Shown here piece after piece: positions 23,514 to 33,227 of a stretch of 59,351 bases of DNA. Position numbers and translations under genes: made by a program. The notes beneath the pieces were generated by a model. It worked only from the letters and a program-made list of their open reading frames with translations. It did no database searches and was not told the DNA's origin. Where the stretch lies: contig JALHOR010000007.1 of assembly GCA_022842885.1 (NCBI GenBank), positions 1 through 59,351 on the forward strand, read 5' to 3'. Each line of letters starts with the position of its first letter. Within the stretch, counting starts at the first letter, position 1. Origin of the DNA: Anaerolineae bacterium. Lineage in GTDB: Bacteria; Chloroflexota; Anaerolineae; Aggregatilineales; Phototrophicaceae.

Positions 23514-25211
23514 TCAGTGGACATCAAAGGGCATCAGCATCAATGCCTGCCCTCTTAGCAAATCATGCAAATTTTGCTGCCAGTATTGCAATGCCGCCGC
23601 CGGATTCATTTGGTCGGCAAGCTGCGCGGGCATGGGTTTACCTTTGCCCTGAATCAATGCCGCCGGGGCATCGTCGGGGAGTTTTGCCAATTCGCGGGCT
23701 TTTGCCAGCGCCTCATAAAACCCGCCGAGTTCGTCCACCAAGCCATTCTCTAGCGCCTGTTTCCCCGTCCACACGCGCCCGCCGCCAATCGCATCCACTT
23801 GGGCGGGTTTCAGTTTGCGGGCATCAGCGACACGTTGCACAAATTGCTGATAAATACGCTCAATTTGTTGCACCATCTTAGCACGCTGTTGTTCCGTGAA
23901 GGGTTCTATCGGCGTGAACATGCTGGCATTTTCGCCGCGTAGATAGGTATAGGGATTAAATTTGAGTTTACGTAAGGCGTCGGTATTCACCAATTTTGCC
24001 GATATAACCCCAATCGAACCCGTGATAGTGCCGGGTTGGGCAACAATCCAATCGGCAGGGGTAGCGATATAATAACCGCCGGATGCCGCGACGCTGTGCA
24101 TATATACGACAATCGGGCGCGTTTTTGCCAATTCCTCCAATGCCGATGCCATCGCTTCTGAGGCGGCAGCCGACCCACCACCGCTATCAATGAATAAGAC
24201 CAACGCGGCAGCATGGTCATCATGCATCAAATTTCGCACGAGGCGCGTTACCGTCAAATCGCCCATGCGTTCCCCACCCACAAACGGAATCGGAATATCC
24301 ACTGGCGGCGCACCGCTTTCGCCTTCGACAATGTTACCCGTGAGGTGCATGACCGCCACATAACGATTGCCAGTCGGTGGCACGCGCAGCGGCACAACTT
24401 TGTCGGCATCCTCCCATAGGCTGATGTGCGTCGTATTCAGGTGGGCATAAAACCCTTCTTCGTTGAGCAATGCATTCACAAAACCATTGGCTAAGGCTTC
24501 ATCATCGGTATATGGTGCGGCATCAATCATGTGATGCACGGCGCTCTGTTCAAGATTGCGTCCCTGAGCAATGCCATCCACCATCATCTCATAGCGCGAA
24601 TCCAGCAGCCAATTCATCATCGCTTCGACTTCGGGCGATGGTGTAGACCGGGCAAACATATCCACCGCGCTCTTATAGGGGGTAATCGCTACTGGGTCAA
24701 TTTCTAAACCAATCGTATCCAAGGCTTCGCGCAGATAAGTTTGCTGCATGACCAACCCCGTCGTGATAAGCGACCCGCCGGGCTGCATCCAAATTTCATC
24801 GGCGGCACTGGCGACATAATACATTGCCATATCATAACTGTGGGCATAACAAATCACCCGTTTGCCGCGTTCCCGCAAGCGCCGGATGCTATCACGCAAG
24901 GTTTGTAAATCCGCCAGTGTCATGGCAAAACCGCGCAGCATCAGAATCACTCCCTTGGGGCGTGGGTCATCGGCAATGCGGCGGAAAATACGCTCCAAAT
25001 CCACGAGACTCAGCGGTGCAGCGCCCATCAACCGCGCTTGTATCAAATTACGACGTTCTGGCAGCGCCGGCATTTGGGCAGGCAGCATTAATTGAATATA
25101 ATCTAGCGGCGTGCTGGTACGCAGCCGTTGTTGATTCAAGGTTGTTACCACCAAGTGCGTCAGGGGTTGTAAAAAATTACGTAAACCGTTGGCAGTTTGG
25201 GCAGCCATCAT
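23514..25211 (-). CDS. sppA: SppA-like signal peptide peptidase (serine protease, S49)
   Basis: The 565-residue protein has the tandem SppA domains of the long (67K) type. The general-base Lys of E. coli SppA corresponds to [13 protein letters not shown] (about residue 181), and the nucleophile Ser to [19 protein letters not shown] (about residue 377), with [15 protein letters not shown] before it. Both are present, so it should be active. SppA degrades cleaved signal peptides in the membrane. Unusually, the N-terminus shows no clear membrane anchor, so this one may be soluble or peripheral. AAGGACTG precedes two adjacent ATGs (25211 and 25208). Confidence 0.9.
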   Translation of the reverse strand: MMAAQTANGLRNFLQPLTHLVVTTLNQQRLRTSTPLDYIQLMLPAQMPALPERRNLIQARLMGAAPLSLVDLERIFRRIADDPRPKGVILMLRGFAMTLADLQTLRDSIRRLRERGKRVICYAHSYDMAMYYVASAADEIWMQPGGSLITTGLVMQQTYLREALDTIGLEIDPVAITPYKSAVDMFARSTPSPEVEAMMNWLLDSRYEMMVDGIAQGRNLEQSAVHHMIDAAPYTDDEALANGFVNALLNEEGFYAHLNTTHISLWEDADKVVPLRVPPTGNRYVAVMHLTGNIVEGESGAPPVDIPIPFVGGERMGDLTVTRLVRNLMHDDHAAALVLFIDSGGGSAAASEAMASALEELAKTRPIVVYMHSVAASGGYYIATPADWIVAQPGTITGSIGVISAKLVNTDALRKLKFNPYTYLRGENASMFTPIEPFTEQQRAKMVQQIERIYQQFVQRVADARKLKPAQVDAIGGGRVWTGKQALENGLVDELGGFYEALAKARELAKLPDDAPAALIQGKGKPMPAQLADQMNPAAALQYWQQNLHDLLRGQALMLMPFDVH

Positions 25212-25371
25212 CAGTCCTTATATAAGCTATGGTCAGCGTTATGTGTGGGTAATTCCGTTTATCTTAAGGATTCTTTTTTCTCAAAAATCAAAATTCGCTT
25301 AGAATATTAGTGTAAGTAGGTAAATGAGTGTCATTGCTATACCCTGTGGAAAACACTAATCTCAGGGTTCT

Positions 25372-28182
25372 ATGCCAACCCAGCGTCGCACCTACAATCA
25401 ATACGCACATTTGGGAAGAACAGTTGTGACACGACAAATTCCTTTCTCAACAGTCATTAGTGCCACCCATAATGCCACTGAATATACCCTACGCTGGCTC
25501 GTTAGTCCCAGTCATTTGATGCCTCAGACGGTTCTATTGCGGCGAGCGCGGCTGAGTTTGGCGCTGGTGTTGGCGCTGGTCATCCTGTTGGCACTTACGC
25601 TGCTAGCGCGTCCTATCACCCAAGCGGATGGGTTGCTGCGCTTGAGCATGATACTGTTGCTGGTGATTATATATGGCATTGGGCGTTTTATCTCCTATCA
25701 TCTGTGCTGCTTAATGCTATTGAGTCTATGTTTGGTTTATCCCCTGCTCTTATTTTGGATAACACCCGCAGATTTTAACATCCTGACAGCGATTATAATT
25801 TTGACCGGATGTGTTTTGCTGGCGAGTTGGTTTTATCGGCTGCGTGGTGCTTGGCAGGTCGCGGGATTGGGGCTACTAATCGTGCTGCTGCTGCTGTTTA
25901 TCACCGATAATCTGCCCCATGCCCCGGATATACTCTTGTTTTACAGCGGCTTGACGGTGTTTATCTTGGGCATCACTTGGGTTAATGAAGCCGAGCAGCG
26001 GCAGTTGACAGCGCCAGTCACCGTTTCTGCCACGACCTATGACGGGCAATTAGCACCCTCACTCGATACCCGTATGCAGGCAGAAGAAATGCTCAAAGTG
26101 TATCTGGTACAGCAGGTGGTGGTCGCCGAGTTAGGGCTGCTGGCAGTGCGCGAAGAGTATTTTGAGCGTTTGGCGGAATACGCCATTGTGTTGTGCGAAC
26201 AAGCGATGGAAGCTGATTTTTGTGAGATTAGCTTATACGATGCCAGCAATCAGCAGTTAATCCAAGTGCTGCACAGTCCTTCCAGACCAACTAGCACTCT
26301 AGGCGACAAAGACCATATCCTGTACGCGCTGCAACAAGGCAACCCGGTGATTATGCGCGATATAGCCCAAGAAACACGCTTTTCCCCCTCAGCTATCTTT
26401 AGGCAACAGGGTATCCAAGCGGGAATATGTGTCATTATTCCGGGGCAATTACAGCCCAGTGGGGTTTTCGCCCTCTACCATCGCTCGCCAATGCCTTATA
26501 AAGATGATGAGATTTATTTTTTGCAATCGGTTGCCAATGTGTTGGGTGCCTTTTTGGAGCGCCAACAAGCGCGGCAAGCCGAACAGGCACAACGCGATTT
26601 TGCGGCAGCCCAGCAAGAAATAACCTTACTTTTAACCAGCAAACTGAACATAGAAAACGTCCTCAACACGATTTTGGAATTTGTTGCCCAATGGATTTCG
26701 GGGCATCAAGCCTCCACCATCATGCTGCTAGAAGAAGACGGCGAAGGCATCCTGTTTGCCAGCCAACGCGGCTATGATGCTATCCGGCACGAATTAAAAC
26801 AAACTCGCATTCGCTTGGCAGATTGGCCCGCCATCAATCATATCGTCACCACCGGACACCCACTGCTTATTTCCAACACCTTAGAATCATCGTTATGGAC
26901 AATGCCGGAAAGGGCACCTTGGATTCGGTCTTATTTGGGCGCACCCATTATGTTAGAAGGACGCTGTTTGGGCATTATCAATGTGGATAGTGGTCAAACC
27001 CATGCTTTTACTGACACCGATGCTGCCCGCTTGTTGACTTTCGCGGGCAAAGTGGCGATTGCCGTGCGAAATTCAGGATACGCCACCGAATTGGAACGGC
27101 GCGTGCTGGCACGCACCCTAGAACTGGAAACCCAACGTGCCACCATGCAAGCCATTCTGGAATCTTCAGCAGAAGGGGTAATGGCGACCCGCAACCAAAT
27201 CATTATTTTCGCCAATCAAGCGATGACTGCCTTAACGGGCTATAGCACTACCGAGTTAATCGCGCAAAATCTGCGTTTGCTGCGCCCAGACGATCTTAAC
27301 CCGGCAGACGACGAGCAATTATTGGCGCAAATTGGCGATACCCTGCTGCGGGGTGAGGTCTGGCGCGATGCTATCCAGATTCGCCGCAAAAATGGTTCTG
27401 TTTTTGATGCTGGAATCACGGTTTCGCTGGTACACAATTGGGACAAAAAAGCCTTAAATACGGTCATCATTCTGCGTGACATCAGCGCGGAAAAAGCATT
27501 GGAAGCACAAACTGAACGCTTTATCGCCGATGCTGCCCATGAACTGCGTTCCCCTATCACTGTGTTTAATACGCGCCTATATTTGATGCGCCGCCGCCCA
27601 CAAGTGCTGCCGGAAGATTTGCAAGTGCTGGATAAAATCGTTACGCGCATGAACCGCTTGGTGAGCGATTTATTGGATATGGCACGCTTTAAACAGGGAC
27701 AAATTGGGCTGCAAACGCAGGTGGTTGTGCTGCAAGATGTGTTGGCAGAAGTGGTGCTATTATTAGCGGGCGAAGCCGAGCAAAAACGCCTTCATCTGGT
27801 GTTTGACCCGCCCACAACACCGCTGCAAGTGCTAGCCGACCCGCACCGTTTGCATCAGGTATTTACCAACCTCATCAACAATGCCATTCATTACACCCCA
27901 GAAAACGGGCGCATTATCATCACGACATTGTTCGATGCCACGCTTCAGGCAGTGGTCATCAGGATTCAGGATACGGGGTTGGGCATTGCCCCTGACGAAT
28001 TACCATTTATTTTTCAGCCGTTTTTCCGCGGGAAGAATAAACAATCGGGGACAGGCTTGGGCTTAAGCATCACCCGCGAGATTGTAACCCTGCATGGCGG
28101 CAGTTTGGATGTTACCAGTGTGGTGGGCGAAGGCAGTTGTTTTACGGTGCGCCTAAAAACTGCGCCCGATAGTGAGACTTAA
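25372..28182 (+). CDS. Membrane hybrid sensor histidine kinase (GAF-GAF-PAS-HisKA-HATPase)
   Basis: This 936-residue kinase begins with about six membrane helices (residues 55-215). A first GAF (about 240-395) has VLCEQAMEADFCEISLYDA, and a second (about 415-570) has LGIINVDSGQTHAFTDTDA. A PAS domain (about 590-700) has FANQAMTALTGYSTTELIAQ. The phospho-acceptor box is ADAAHELRSPITVFNTRL. The ATPase has N box VFTNLINNAIHYTP, G1 DTGLGIAPDELP and G2 GTGLGLSITREIV. It would autophosphorylate on His and pass phosphate to a response regulator, but none is adjacent, so it is an orphan kinase. GAF and PAS domains suggest internal ligand or redox sensing. Confidence 0.92.
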   Translation: MPTQRRTYNQYAHLGRTVVTRQIPFSTVISATHNATEYTLRWLVSPSHLMPQTVLLRRARLSLALVLALVILLALTLLARPITQADGLLRLSMILLLVIIYGIGRFISYHLCCLMLLSLCLVYPLLLFWITPADFNILTAIIILTGCVLLASWFYRLRGAWQVAGLGLLIVLLLLFITDNLPHAPDILLFYSGLTVFILGITWVNEAEQRQLTAPVTVSATTYDGQLAPSLDTRMQAEEMLKVYLVQQVVVAELGLLAVREEYFERLAEYAIVLCEQAMEADFCEISLYDASNQQLIQVLHSPSRPTSTLGDKDHILYALQQGNPVIMRDIAQETRFSPSAIFRQQGIQAGICVIIPGQLQPSGVFALYHRSPMPYKDDEIYFLQSVANVLGAFLERQQARQAEQAQRDFAAAQQEITLLLTSKLNIENVLNTILEFVAQWISGHQASTIMLLEEDGEGILFASQRGYDAIRHELKQTRIRLADWPAINHIVTTGHPLLISNTLESSLWTMPERAPWIRSYLGAPIMLEGRCLGIINVDSGQTHAFTDTDAARLLTFAGKVAIAVRNSGYATELERRVLARTLELETQRATMQAILESSAEGVMATRNQIIIFANQAMTALTGYSTTELIAQNLRLLRPDDLNPADDEQLLAQIGDTLLRGEVWRDAIQIRRKNGSVFDAGITVSLVHNWDKKALNTVIILRDISAEKALEAQTERFIADAAHELRSPITVFNTRLYLMRRRPQVLPEDLQVLDKIVTRMNRLVSDLLDMARFKQGQIGLQTQVVVLQDVLAEVVLLLAGEAEQKRLHLVFDPPTTPLQVLADPHRLHQVFTNLINNAIHYTPENGRIIITTLFDATLQAVVIRIQDTGLGIAPDELPFIFQPFFRGKNKQSGTGLGLSITREIVTLHGGSLDVTSVVGEGSCFTVRLKTAPDSET

Positions 28183-28353
28183 GATTATGACGATATTTTT
28201 TATCACCGCCAGCACCCGAATGAGTGAAAAATAGTGGCTGGTAGGTTGTATGGCAATACGCCCAAAATCAACTATCCTTATGATTCATCAAACCCATCGC
28301 TAGTCCACAGTTGATAGGAGGTTTAGATACAAGGTAAAATTACGAAGTATCAC

Positions 28354-30381
28354 ATGAACTCCTACGACAGGAACAACGGCGAAAGGGCAAACAGGGTGAC
28401 GGACAGCAGCGGTCTGGTCGGCAAAAAACTCGGTGACTATATCCTCAAACGCCGGTTTGCCAGCGGTGGCATGGCACATATCTACCTAGGGGAAGATGAA
28501 AAACTGGGGCGCATGGCAGCCATCAAGGTATTGCCGCCGGATATGGGCAAACATGATACCGTGATGCGCCAACGCTTTGAGCGTGAAGCGCGTGCCATTG
28601 CCCAATTGGAACATGATAATATCATCCCCATTTATCAATTTGGGGAATATGCCGATACCTATTTTTTGGCGATGCGCTACATTGAAGGTCAAGATTTATC
28701 GGATATTGTGTATGAAGAGCATCAACAGGGAAAATTAATACCCATAAACCGGGCGTTAAACTTGTTGGAACAAGTCGCCGCCGCCTTAGATTATGCCCAT
28801 CAGCGCGGCATCATTCACCGCGATGTCAAACCATCGAATATTCTCGTCAGCGAAAGCAATGAACGCGCCTATCTATCGGATTTTGGGTTGGTGTTGTGGC
28901 AATCGGTTGACCAAACGATGGGAACGGCTTTTGGCACGCCCCGCTATATCTCGCCTGAGCAAGCCACTGATTCGCAAAGTGCTGTGCCGCAAAGCGATAT
29001 TTACAGCTTGGGCGTGATTGTGTACGAAATTTTGACGGGGCATCCGTTATTTAATGCCCCAAGTCCGTTAGAAGTGGCATTAGCCCATATCACCCAAACA
29101 CCCACGCCACCCCGCGCCCATAATCCGAGTATTCCAGTCAAAGCGCAAAACGAAATCTTGAAGGCGCTTGCCAAAGATCCGGCGCAGCGCCACGAATCGG
29201 CATTGGATTTGATTCGGTCTGTGCGTGAAGCCTATGAGAATACCGACCCGGAAACCGCAGGCACCCGCCCAATTCCGCCGGACAAAGTAGCAATAGATAG
29301 TTCTCCCGACATTCTTAAGTGGGATGATATGCCCACCACTGCCTACACCCCCTCTAAACGCCCGGAAGGTCTTGAACCGCCGCCAACGATGCCCGACCCC
29401 AAGGCAACACCCAGTATCAAGCCTGTGCCATCAGCACCGGAAGATGAAGACCGCCCTACTGCAAAAATTCCCCCGGTGACGCTGCCAGAGAAAAAAGCCG
29501 AAAAACCAAAAGAAAAAACCGACCCCAAATTACGCGCTGCTGCCGCTGAAAAAAAGGCGCAAGAAAATCGCCGCCGCGCTCAACGTCGGCAGGCAATGCT
29601 CATCGCCGGGGCGCTCGTTGGGCTGATTTTGTTAGGCGCATTATTTATTCTCCGCAGTCAATTTGCGCCTGCCGCTACCAATTTACCGACGGCTACCCCC
29701 AACCCCGAACTGGCGGCTGTGACCAGCGAAGCAACGACGCTTGTGACCACCGACATCATTGCGACTGCTGAGGTTATCCCAACTGATATTACACCGACGC
29801 TGCCGACAGCAACCGTTACTGCAACCTACACGCTGACGCCCACCTTAACCTTGACACCGACTGCCACCCTGACGCCAACTTTAACGTTGACACTAACACC
29901 ATCGGCGACACCTTCACCGACGATTACTAACACGCCAGAAACCAGCGTCATTGTCACGGCTGACCCGCAAGCCGCGCCCAATGTGATTGCTCGCTATAAT
30001 GACCGCGTGTTCACCATGACCAATATCGGCGCTGCTTCGATTGTCATCACTGAGATGGGATTTGCCACCAGTGCCGGAACAGAAAATTTTGTGAATAATA
30101 ATGCCTTGGGAGCGACCCTGCTACCAAACGATTGTATTGTGATTAAAGCCGGGGTACGCAGCAGTGCCGAAGTGCCGGAAGAATGGAACTGCAATGCCAG
30201 CGTCACCGTAACCACTAATGTGGAGCAATTATTTTGGTTTGCAGAAACGACCGAAGATACCGCGTTCACCGTTCAAATGGGCGCTACAGTGATGACGACT
30301 TGCGACACGATGGGGCGCATTGTACGCCGGCTGGATAATGGTGTGTGCAGCTTCAATTGGGCAATCACCGCCGATGGCTAG
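28354..30381 (+). CDS. Receptor-type Ser/Thr protein kinase
   Basis: The kinase domain (residues 27-290) is complete: glycine loop FASGGMAHIYLG, AIKVLPP Lys, IIHRDVKPSNILV catalytic loop, DFG, and GTPRYISPEQ activation segment. A Pro-rich and basic linker leads to one membrane helix (MLIAGALVGLILLGALFILR, about 415-434). Outside is a long Thr/Pro-rich stalk followed by a beta-type domain of about 130 residues that I do not recognise; PASTA repeats are absent. It would phosphorylate cytosolic targets in response to an outside cue. A GGAGG at 28318 lies too far from the ATG at 28354 to serve it. A coding-like extension follows the TAG. Confidence 0.9.
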   Translation: MNSYDRNNGERANRVTDSSGLVGKKLGDYILKRRFASGGMAHIYLGEDEKLGRMAAIKVLPPDMGKHDTVMRQRFEREARAIAQLEHDNIIPIYQFGEYADTYFLAMRYIEGQDLSDIVYEEHQQGKLIPINRALNLLEQVAAALDYAHQRGIIHRDVKPSNILVSESNERAYLSDFGLVLWQSVDQTMGTAFGTPRYISPEQATDSQSAVPQSDIYSLGVIVYEILTGHPLFNAPSPLEVALAHITQTPTPPRAHNPSIPVKAQNEILKALAKDPAQRHESALDLIRSVREAYENTDPETAGTRPIPPDKVAIDSSPDILKWDDMPTTAYTPSKRPEGLEPPPTMPDPKATPSIKPVPSAPEDEDRPTAKIPPVTLPEKKAEKPKEKTDPKLRAAAAEKKAQENRRRAQRRQAMLIAGALVGLILLGALFILRSQFAPAATNLPTATPNPELAAVTSEATTLVTTDIIATAEVIPTDITPTLPTATVTATYTLTPTLTLTPTATLTPTLTLTLTPSATPSPTITNTPETSVIVTADPQAAPNVIARYNDRVFTMTNIGAASIVITEMGFATSAGTENFVNNNALGATLLPNDCIVIKAGVRSSAEVPEEWNCNASVTVTTNVEQLFWFAETTEDTAFTVQMGATVMTTCDTMGRIVRRLDNGVCSFNWAITADG

Positions 30382-30533
30382 TTGGGCAAGCGCGGGTCAA
30401 CCACCTACAACACGGTGTGGCAAATTGGCTATAATAACAATAAGGGCTTCCGTCACGGGGTGCTTTAGGGTGCGTCCCATCGTGAATGCCGCAACATCTA
30501 TTGCCAACATCAGAGCTTAAATACAGGGTTTGA

Positions 30534-31916
30534 ATGCAAAACAGATTACGCCCTTGGCTATTTGTCGCTGGACTATGGTTGTTCGTTAGCGCCTGTAACT
30601 TAGGCACGTCGTCCGCGCCGCCACCACCCACCTTAGCCCCCCGCCCGACCGCAACGCCCGCGCCAACGCTCGGTTTTGCCGGGAATACCGGGACTTCCAA
30701 CGGGGTAAATCCTGAAAATATCACCACGCCGATTGTCGCGTCGGATTTGCAAGTGTTGAATCTCATCAATCAAGTGGAAAGTGACCGCTTGATGGCGCAT
30801 GTGGACGCACTGCAAAATTTTTACACGCGCCATGTCAATTCGGTCACAACGTCGCCCACGCAAGGCATTGGCGCTGCCCGCAGCTATATTCAAGACCAAT
30901 TTGAAGCGATTCGCGCTGTGTCCAACGGCAGATTGTACGTGTATGTGCAGGATTTTCCGCTAGATTATGGCGGAGTCAAATCCACGCAGCAGAACATTAT
31001 CGCGGTGGTGCAAGGCAGCGAACCCGGCGCAGGCACGATTGTCGTAGGCGCTCATTATGACAGCATCGTGACGCCCAATTTTAGCGATGGTGTCTCGTTT
31101 GCCCCCGGCGCGAACGATAATGCCACTGGCACTGCCGCCATTATCGAGATGGCACGCATCATGAGCCAGCGTCCGCATCGGTCTTCGATTATGTTTGTAG
31201 CATTCTCTGCGGAAGAAGTCGGGCGCAAAGGCAGCATCGCCTTCGTGCAGTACCTTAAGACGCAGGGCATTGATGTCACCCAGATGATTAATATTGATAC
31301 CATTGGCAACCAAGAAAACCCCAATGGCGCTGTCAATGACCGCGAACTGCGCGTGTTTTCGCAAGGTCCCAACGATGTGTCGCCGGATAGGCACTTGGCA
31401 CGCACTGCCGAATTTATCAGTTTCACGCATGGGTTAGATATGAAACTGATTGTGGAAGATAAGATAGACCGTGAGAATCGCTTCGGCGATCATTTTTCTT
31501 TCACTGAAGCCGGCTATCCGTCCATTCGTTTCATTAATGTGTATGAAGAGAAAACGAATGGCGACCCCAGCGATACCATAGAATTTGTCGAACCCGCCTA
31601 TTTGCGGCGGGCAACCCAAGCGATTCTGGTGGTGATTTCGTCATTGGCAGATGCGCCGCGCCCGCCCAAAAATCTGGCGCTGCGCCCGGTGGAAGGCAAT
31701 GTGAAGCGCCTCATCTGGGAGGAAGTGCCGGATGTCGTTGGGTATATTGTGGCGCTGCGGGTAGCGGGGTCGCTGCGCTATGACCAACAAATCGAGATAA
31801 ACAGCAGTTTTGTAGATTGGGACGGCTTCGGCTATTACGAAGGGGTTGCCGTCGCCGCCAAAGGCAAAGATGGCATTGTAGGACCCTTATCGCGGGAATT
31901 TAAAATCCCTAAATGA
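30534..31916 (+). CDS. M28-family zinc aminopeptidase lipoprotein
   Basis: The N-terminus is a lipoprotein signal (LFVAGLWLFVSAC, with the lipobox Cys at about 21) followed by a Pro/Thr-rich tether, so it is anchored outside. The peptidase domain carries the M28 zinc ligands: VVGAHYDSIV, GANDNATGTAAIIEMARI, FSAEEVGRKGS with the catalytic Glu pair, INIDTIGNQ and DHFSFTEAGYPSIRF with the last His. A fibronectin-like module (PPKNLALRPVEGNVKRLIWE) ends the protein. It would trim peptides for uptake. It follows the receptor kinase and converges with the propeller gene, two bases away. Confidence 0.92.
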   Translation: MQNRLRPWLFVAGLWLFVSACNLGTSSAPPPPTLAPRPTATPAPTLGFAGNTGTSNGVNPENITTPIVASDLQVLNLINQVESDRLMAHVDALQNFYTRHVNSVTTSPTQGIGAARSYIQDQFEAIRAVSNGRLYVYVQDFPLDYGGVKSTQQNIIAVVQGSEPGAGTIVVGAHYDSIVTPNFSDGVSFAPGANDNATGTAAIIEMARIMSQRPHRSSIMFVAFSAEEVGRKGSIAFVQYLKTQGIDVTQMINIDTIGNQENPNGAVNDRELRVFSQGPNDVSPDRHLARTAEFISFTHGLDMKLIVEDKIDRENRFGDHFSFTEAGYPSIRFINVYEEKTNGDPSDTIEFVEPAYLRRATQAILVVISSLADAPRPPKNLALRPVEGNVKRLIWEEVPDVVGYIVALRVAGSLRYDQQIEINSSFVDWDGFGYYEGVAVAAKGKDGIVGPLSREFKIPK

Positions 31917-31918
31917 CA

Positions 31919-33082
31919 CTAGCCATTCCAGCGGGCAGCCATCAGCGCCGCACCACTGCCCGATAACATCAGTTGCCGCCCATCGGCAAGGGTGATGAGG
32001 TATAGCCCATCACCCACAATATCGGCAATCAGCAGCGTGCCATCCGGCGACAGCGCCCCATTGACGGCACTTGTCAGCAGGGGTTGCGCGACACAATCAG
32101 GCGCACAGGTTGCATCCACCCACCAAATGGTACGGTCACTGGGATTAAAAGCATCCTGCGAATAGGTGGTATACACCAGCATATCGCCTTGTAACGACAG
32201 CAACGCCTCAGAGACAGCCGTCGTCGCCAGCGTGAAAGCATCTGTTAGACAAGTATCGGTTGCCACACATGCCAAGCGCACCCCCCGAATCGTTTCATCC
32301 TCACGGAAGAAAAGCCGGTCTTGCCCAATTTGCACCTCTACCGCCGACGCTGGCAGCACCACTATCCCATTTTCTAACGGATTCGTATCGCAACCGCTGA
32401 AGACGCACCCGACATCCGCCCATTGAATTTGATAATCAGCGCCATAGTAAAGCAATTGCGTCGTTCCCTCCAGCCATGCCACTGGCGTGAGGGGGGTACT
32501 GCGCCCACTGCTCAGGCGGATGCTGCTGCCATCAGTCGCCGTGACCACCAATAGGCTGGTATTGTTTTCATCTAAAGCACTGTAGGCAACCAATGCCGCG
32601 TCTGACCATAAAACTCGGCTTATCTGGGTCACAACTTGGCTGCTCGGCAGTTCGGCAACGCTGCCATCGGTTTGGTAAAAACGCAAGGCGCTATCATTAG
32701 CGATAAGAATGCCCCATTCCGTCCAATCGCTGCCCGACAAAGCGCCATTTTCTAGTGCGATTTCACGGGCAGTTTGGGTGTTCACATCGCCAATGCGTAA
32801 GCTGATGCCTGCGCTGGTCTGTACAGCGAAAAATAAGGCGTCACCTTCTGGCGACCACGCATAGCCCACCTGAGGATGCAGCGTTTCACCGGGGTTAGTC
32901 ACAATCCAGCGTCCATTGCCATCGGCGCTGGCTGCCACCAACTGCCCCGAACTGTTGATAAACGCCACCCATGTGGCAGTTTGTGCCTGAACTGGCAATA
33001 ACAACAACCCAAGACTCATGTAGAGTAGACTGATGAAAAAACGCTTCGGTTTGCCCAACATTGGGGATAACACTTGCGGCAC
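31919..33082 (-). CDS. Secreted TolB/WD40-like beta-propeller protein
   Basis: The preferred start is GTG 33082 with AGGA upstream; ATG 33061 is possible. A signal peptide (FFISLLYMSLGLLLLPVQA) is cut near QTATW. The remaining 350 residues are repeated strands of propeller type, such as YAWSPEGDALFFAV, RISRVLWSDAALVAYSA, PVAWLEGTTQLLYYG and GALSPDGTLLIADI, resembling the PD40/TolB group. Four Cys in two close pairs (CVFSGC, CAPDC) may form disulfides outside the cell. The role is probably protein binding or surface assembly; no enzyme motif is seen. It converges with the M28 gene and shares no promoter with it. Confidence 0.8.
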   Translation of the reverse strand: MPQVLSPMLGKPKRFFISLLYMSLGLLLLPVQAQTATWVAFINSSGQLVAASADGNGRWIVTNPGETLHPQVGYAWSPEGDALFFAVQTSAGISLRIGDVNTQTAREIALENGALSGSDWTEWGILIANDSALRFYQTDGSVAELPSSQVVTQISRVLWSDAALVAYSALDENNTSLLVVTATDGSSIRLSSGRSTPLTPVAWLEGTTQLLYYGADYQIQWADVGCVFSGCDTNPLENGIVVLPASAVEVQIGQDRLFFREDETIRGVRLACVATDTCLTDAFTLATTAVSEALLSLQGDMLVYTTYSQDAFNPSDRTIWWVDATCAPDCVAQPLLTSAVNGALSPDGTLLIADIVGDGLYLITLADGRQLMLSGSGAALMAARWNG

Positions 33083-33227
33083 TCCATCCTAGTAAGCAAT
33101 ATCGCTATCTTGATTCTACTCCAAAATAGCCCGCGCAAACCCCCGAAAATGTGGGGATTGATGCTGTCTCGTGTAACTGTTACGCTCATAGCAATAATTA
33201 TCGCAGACATTGATGATGAGGAGCTTT

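Noticed and set aside
30320..30520. Separate small gene between the receptor kinase and the M28 lipoprotein
   Set aside because: The 66-codon frame begins inside the kinase gene in another frame, without a binding site; only the same-frame extension is worth noting.
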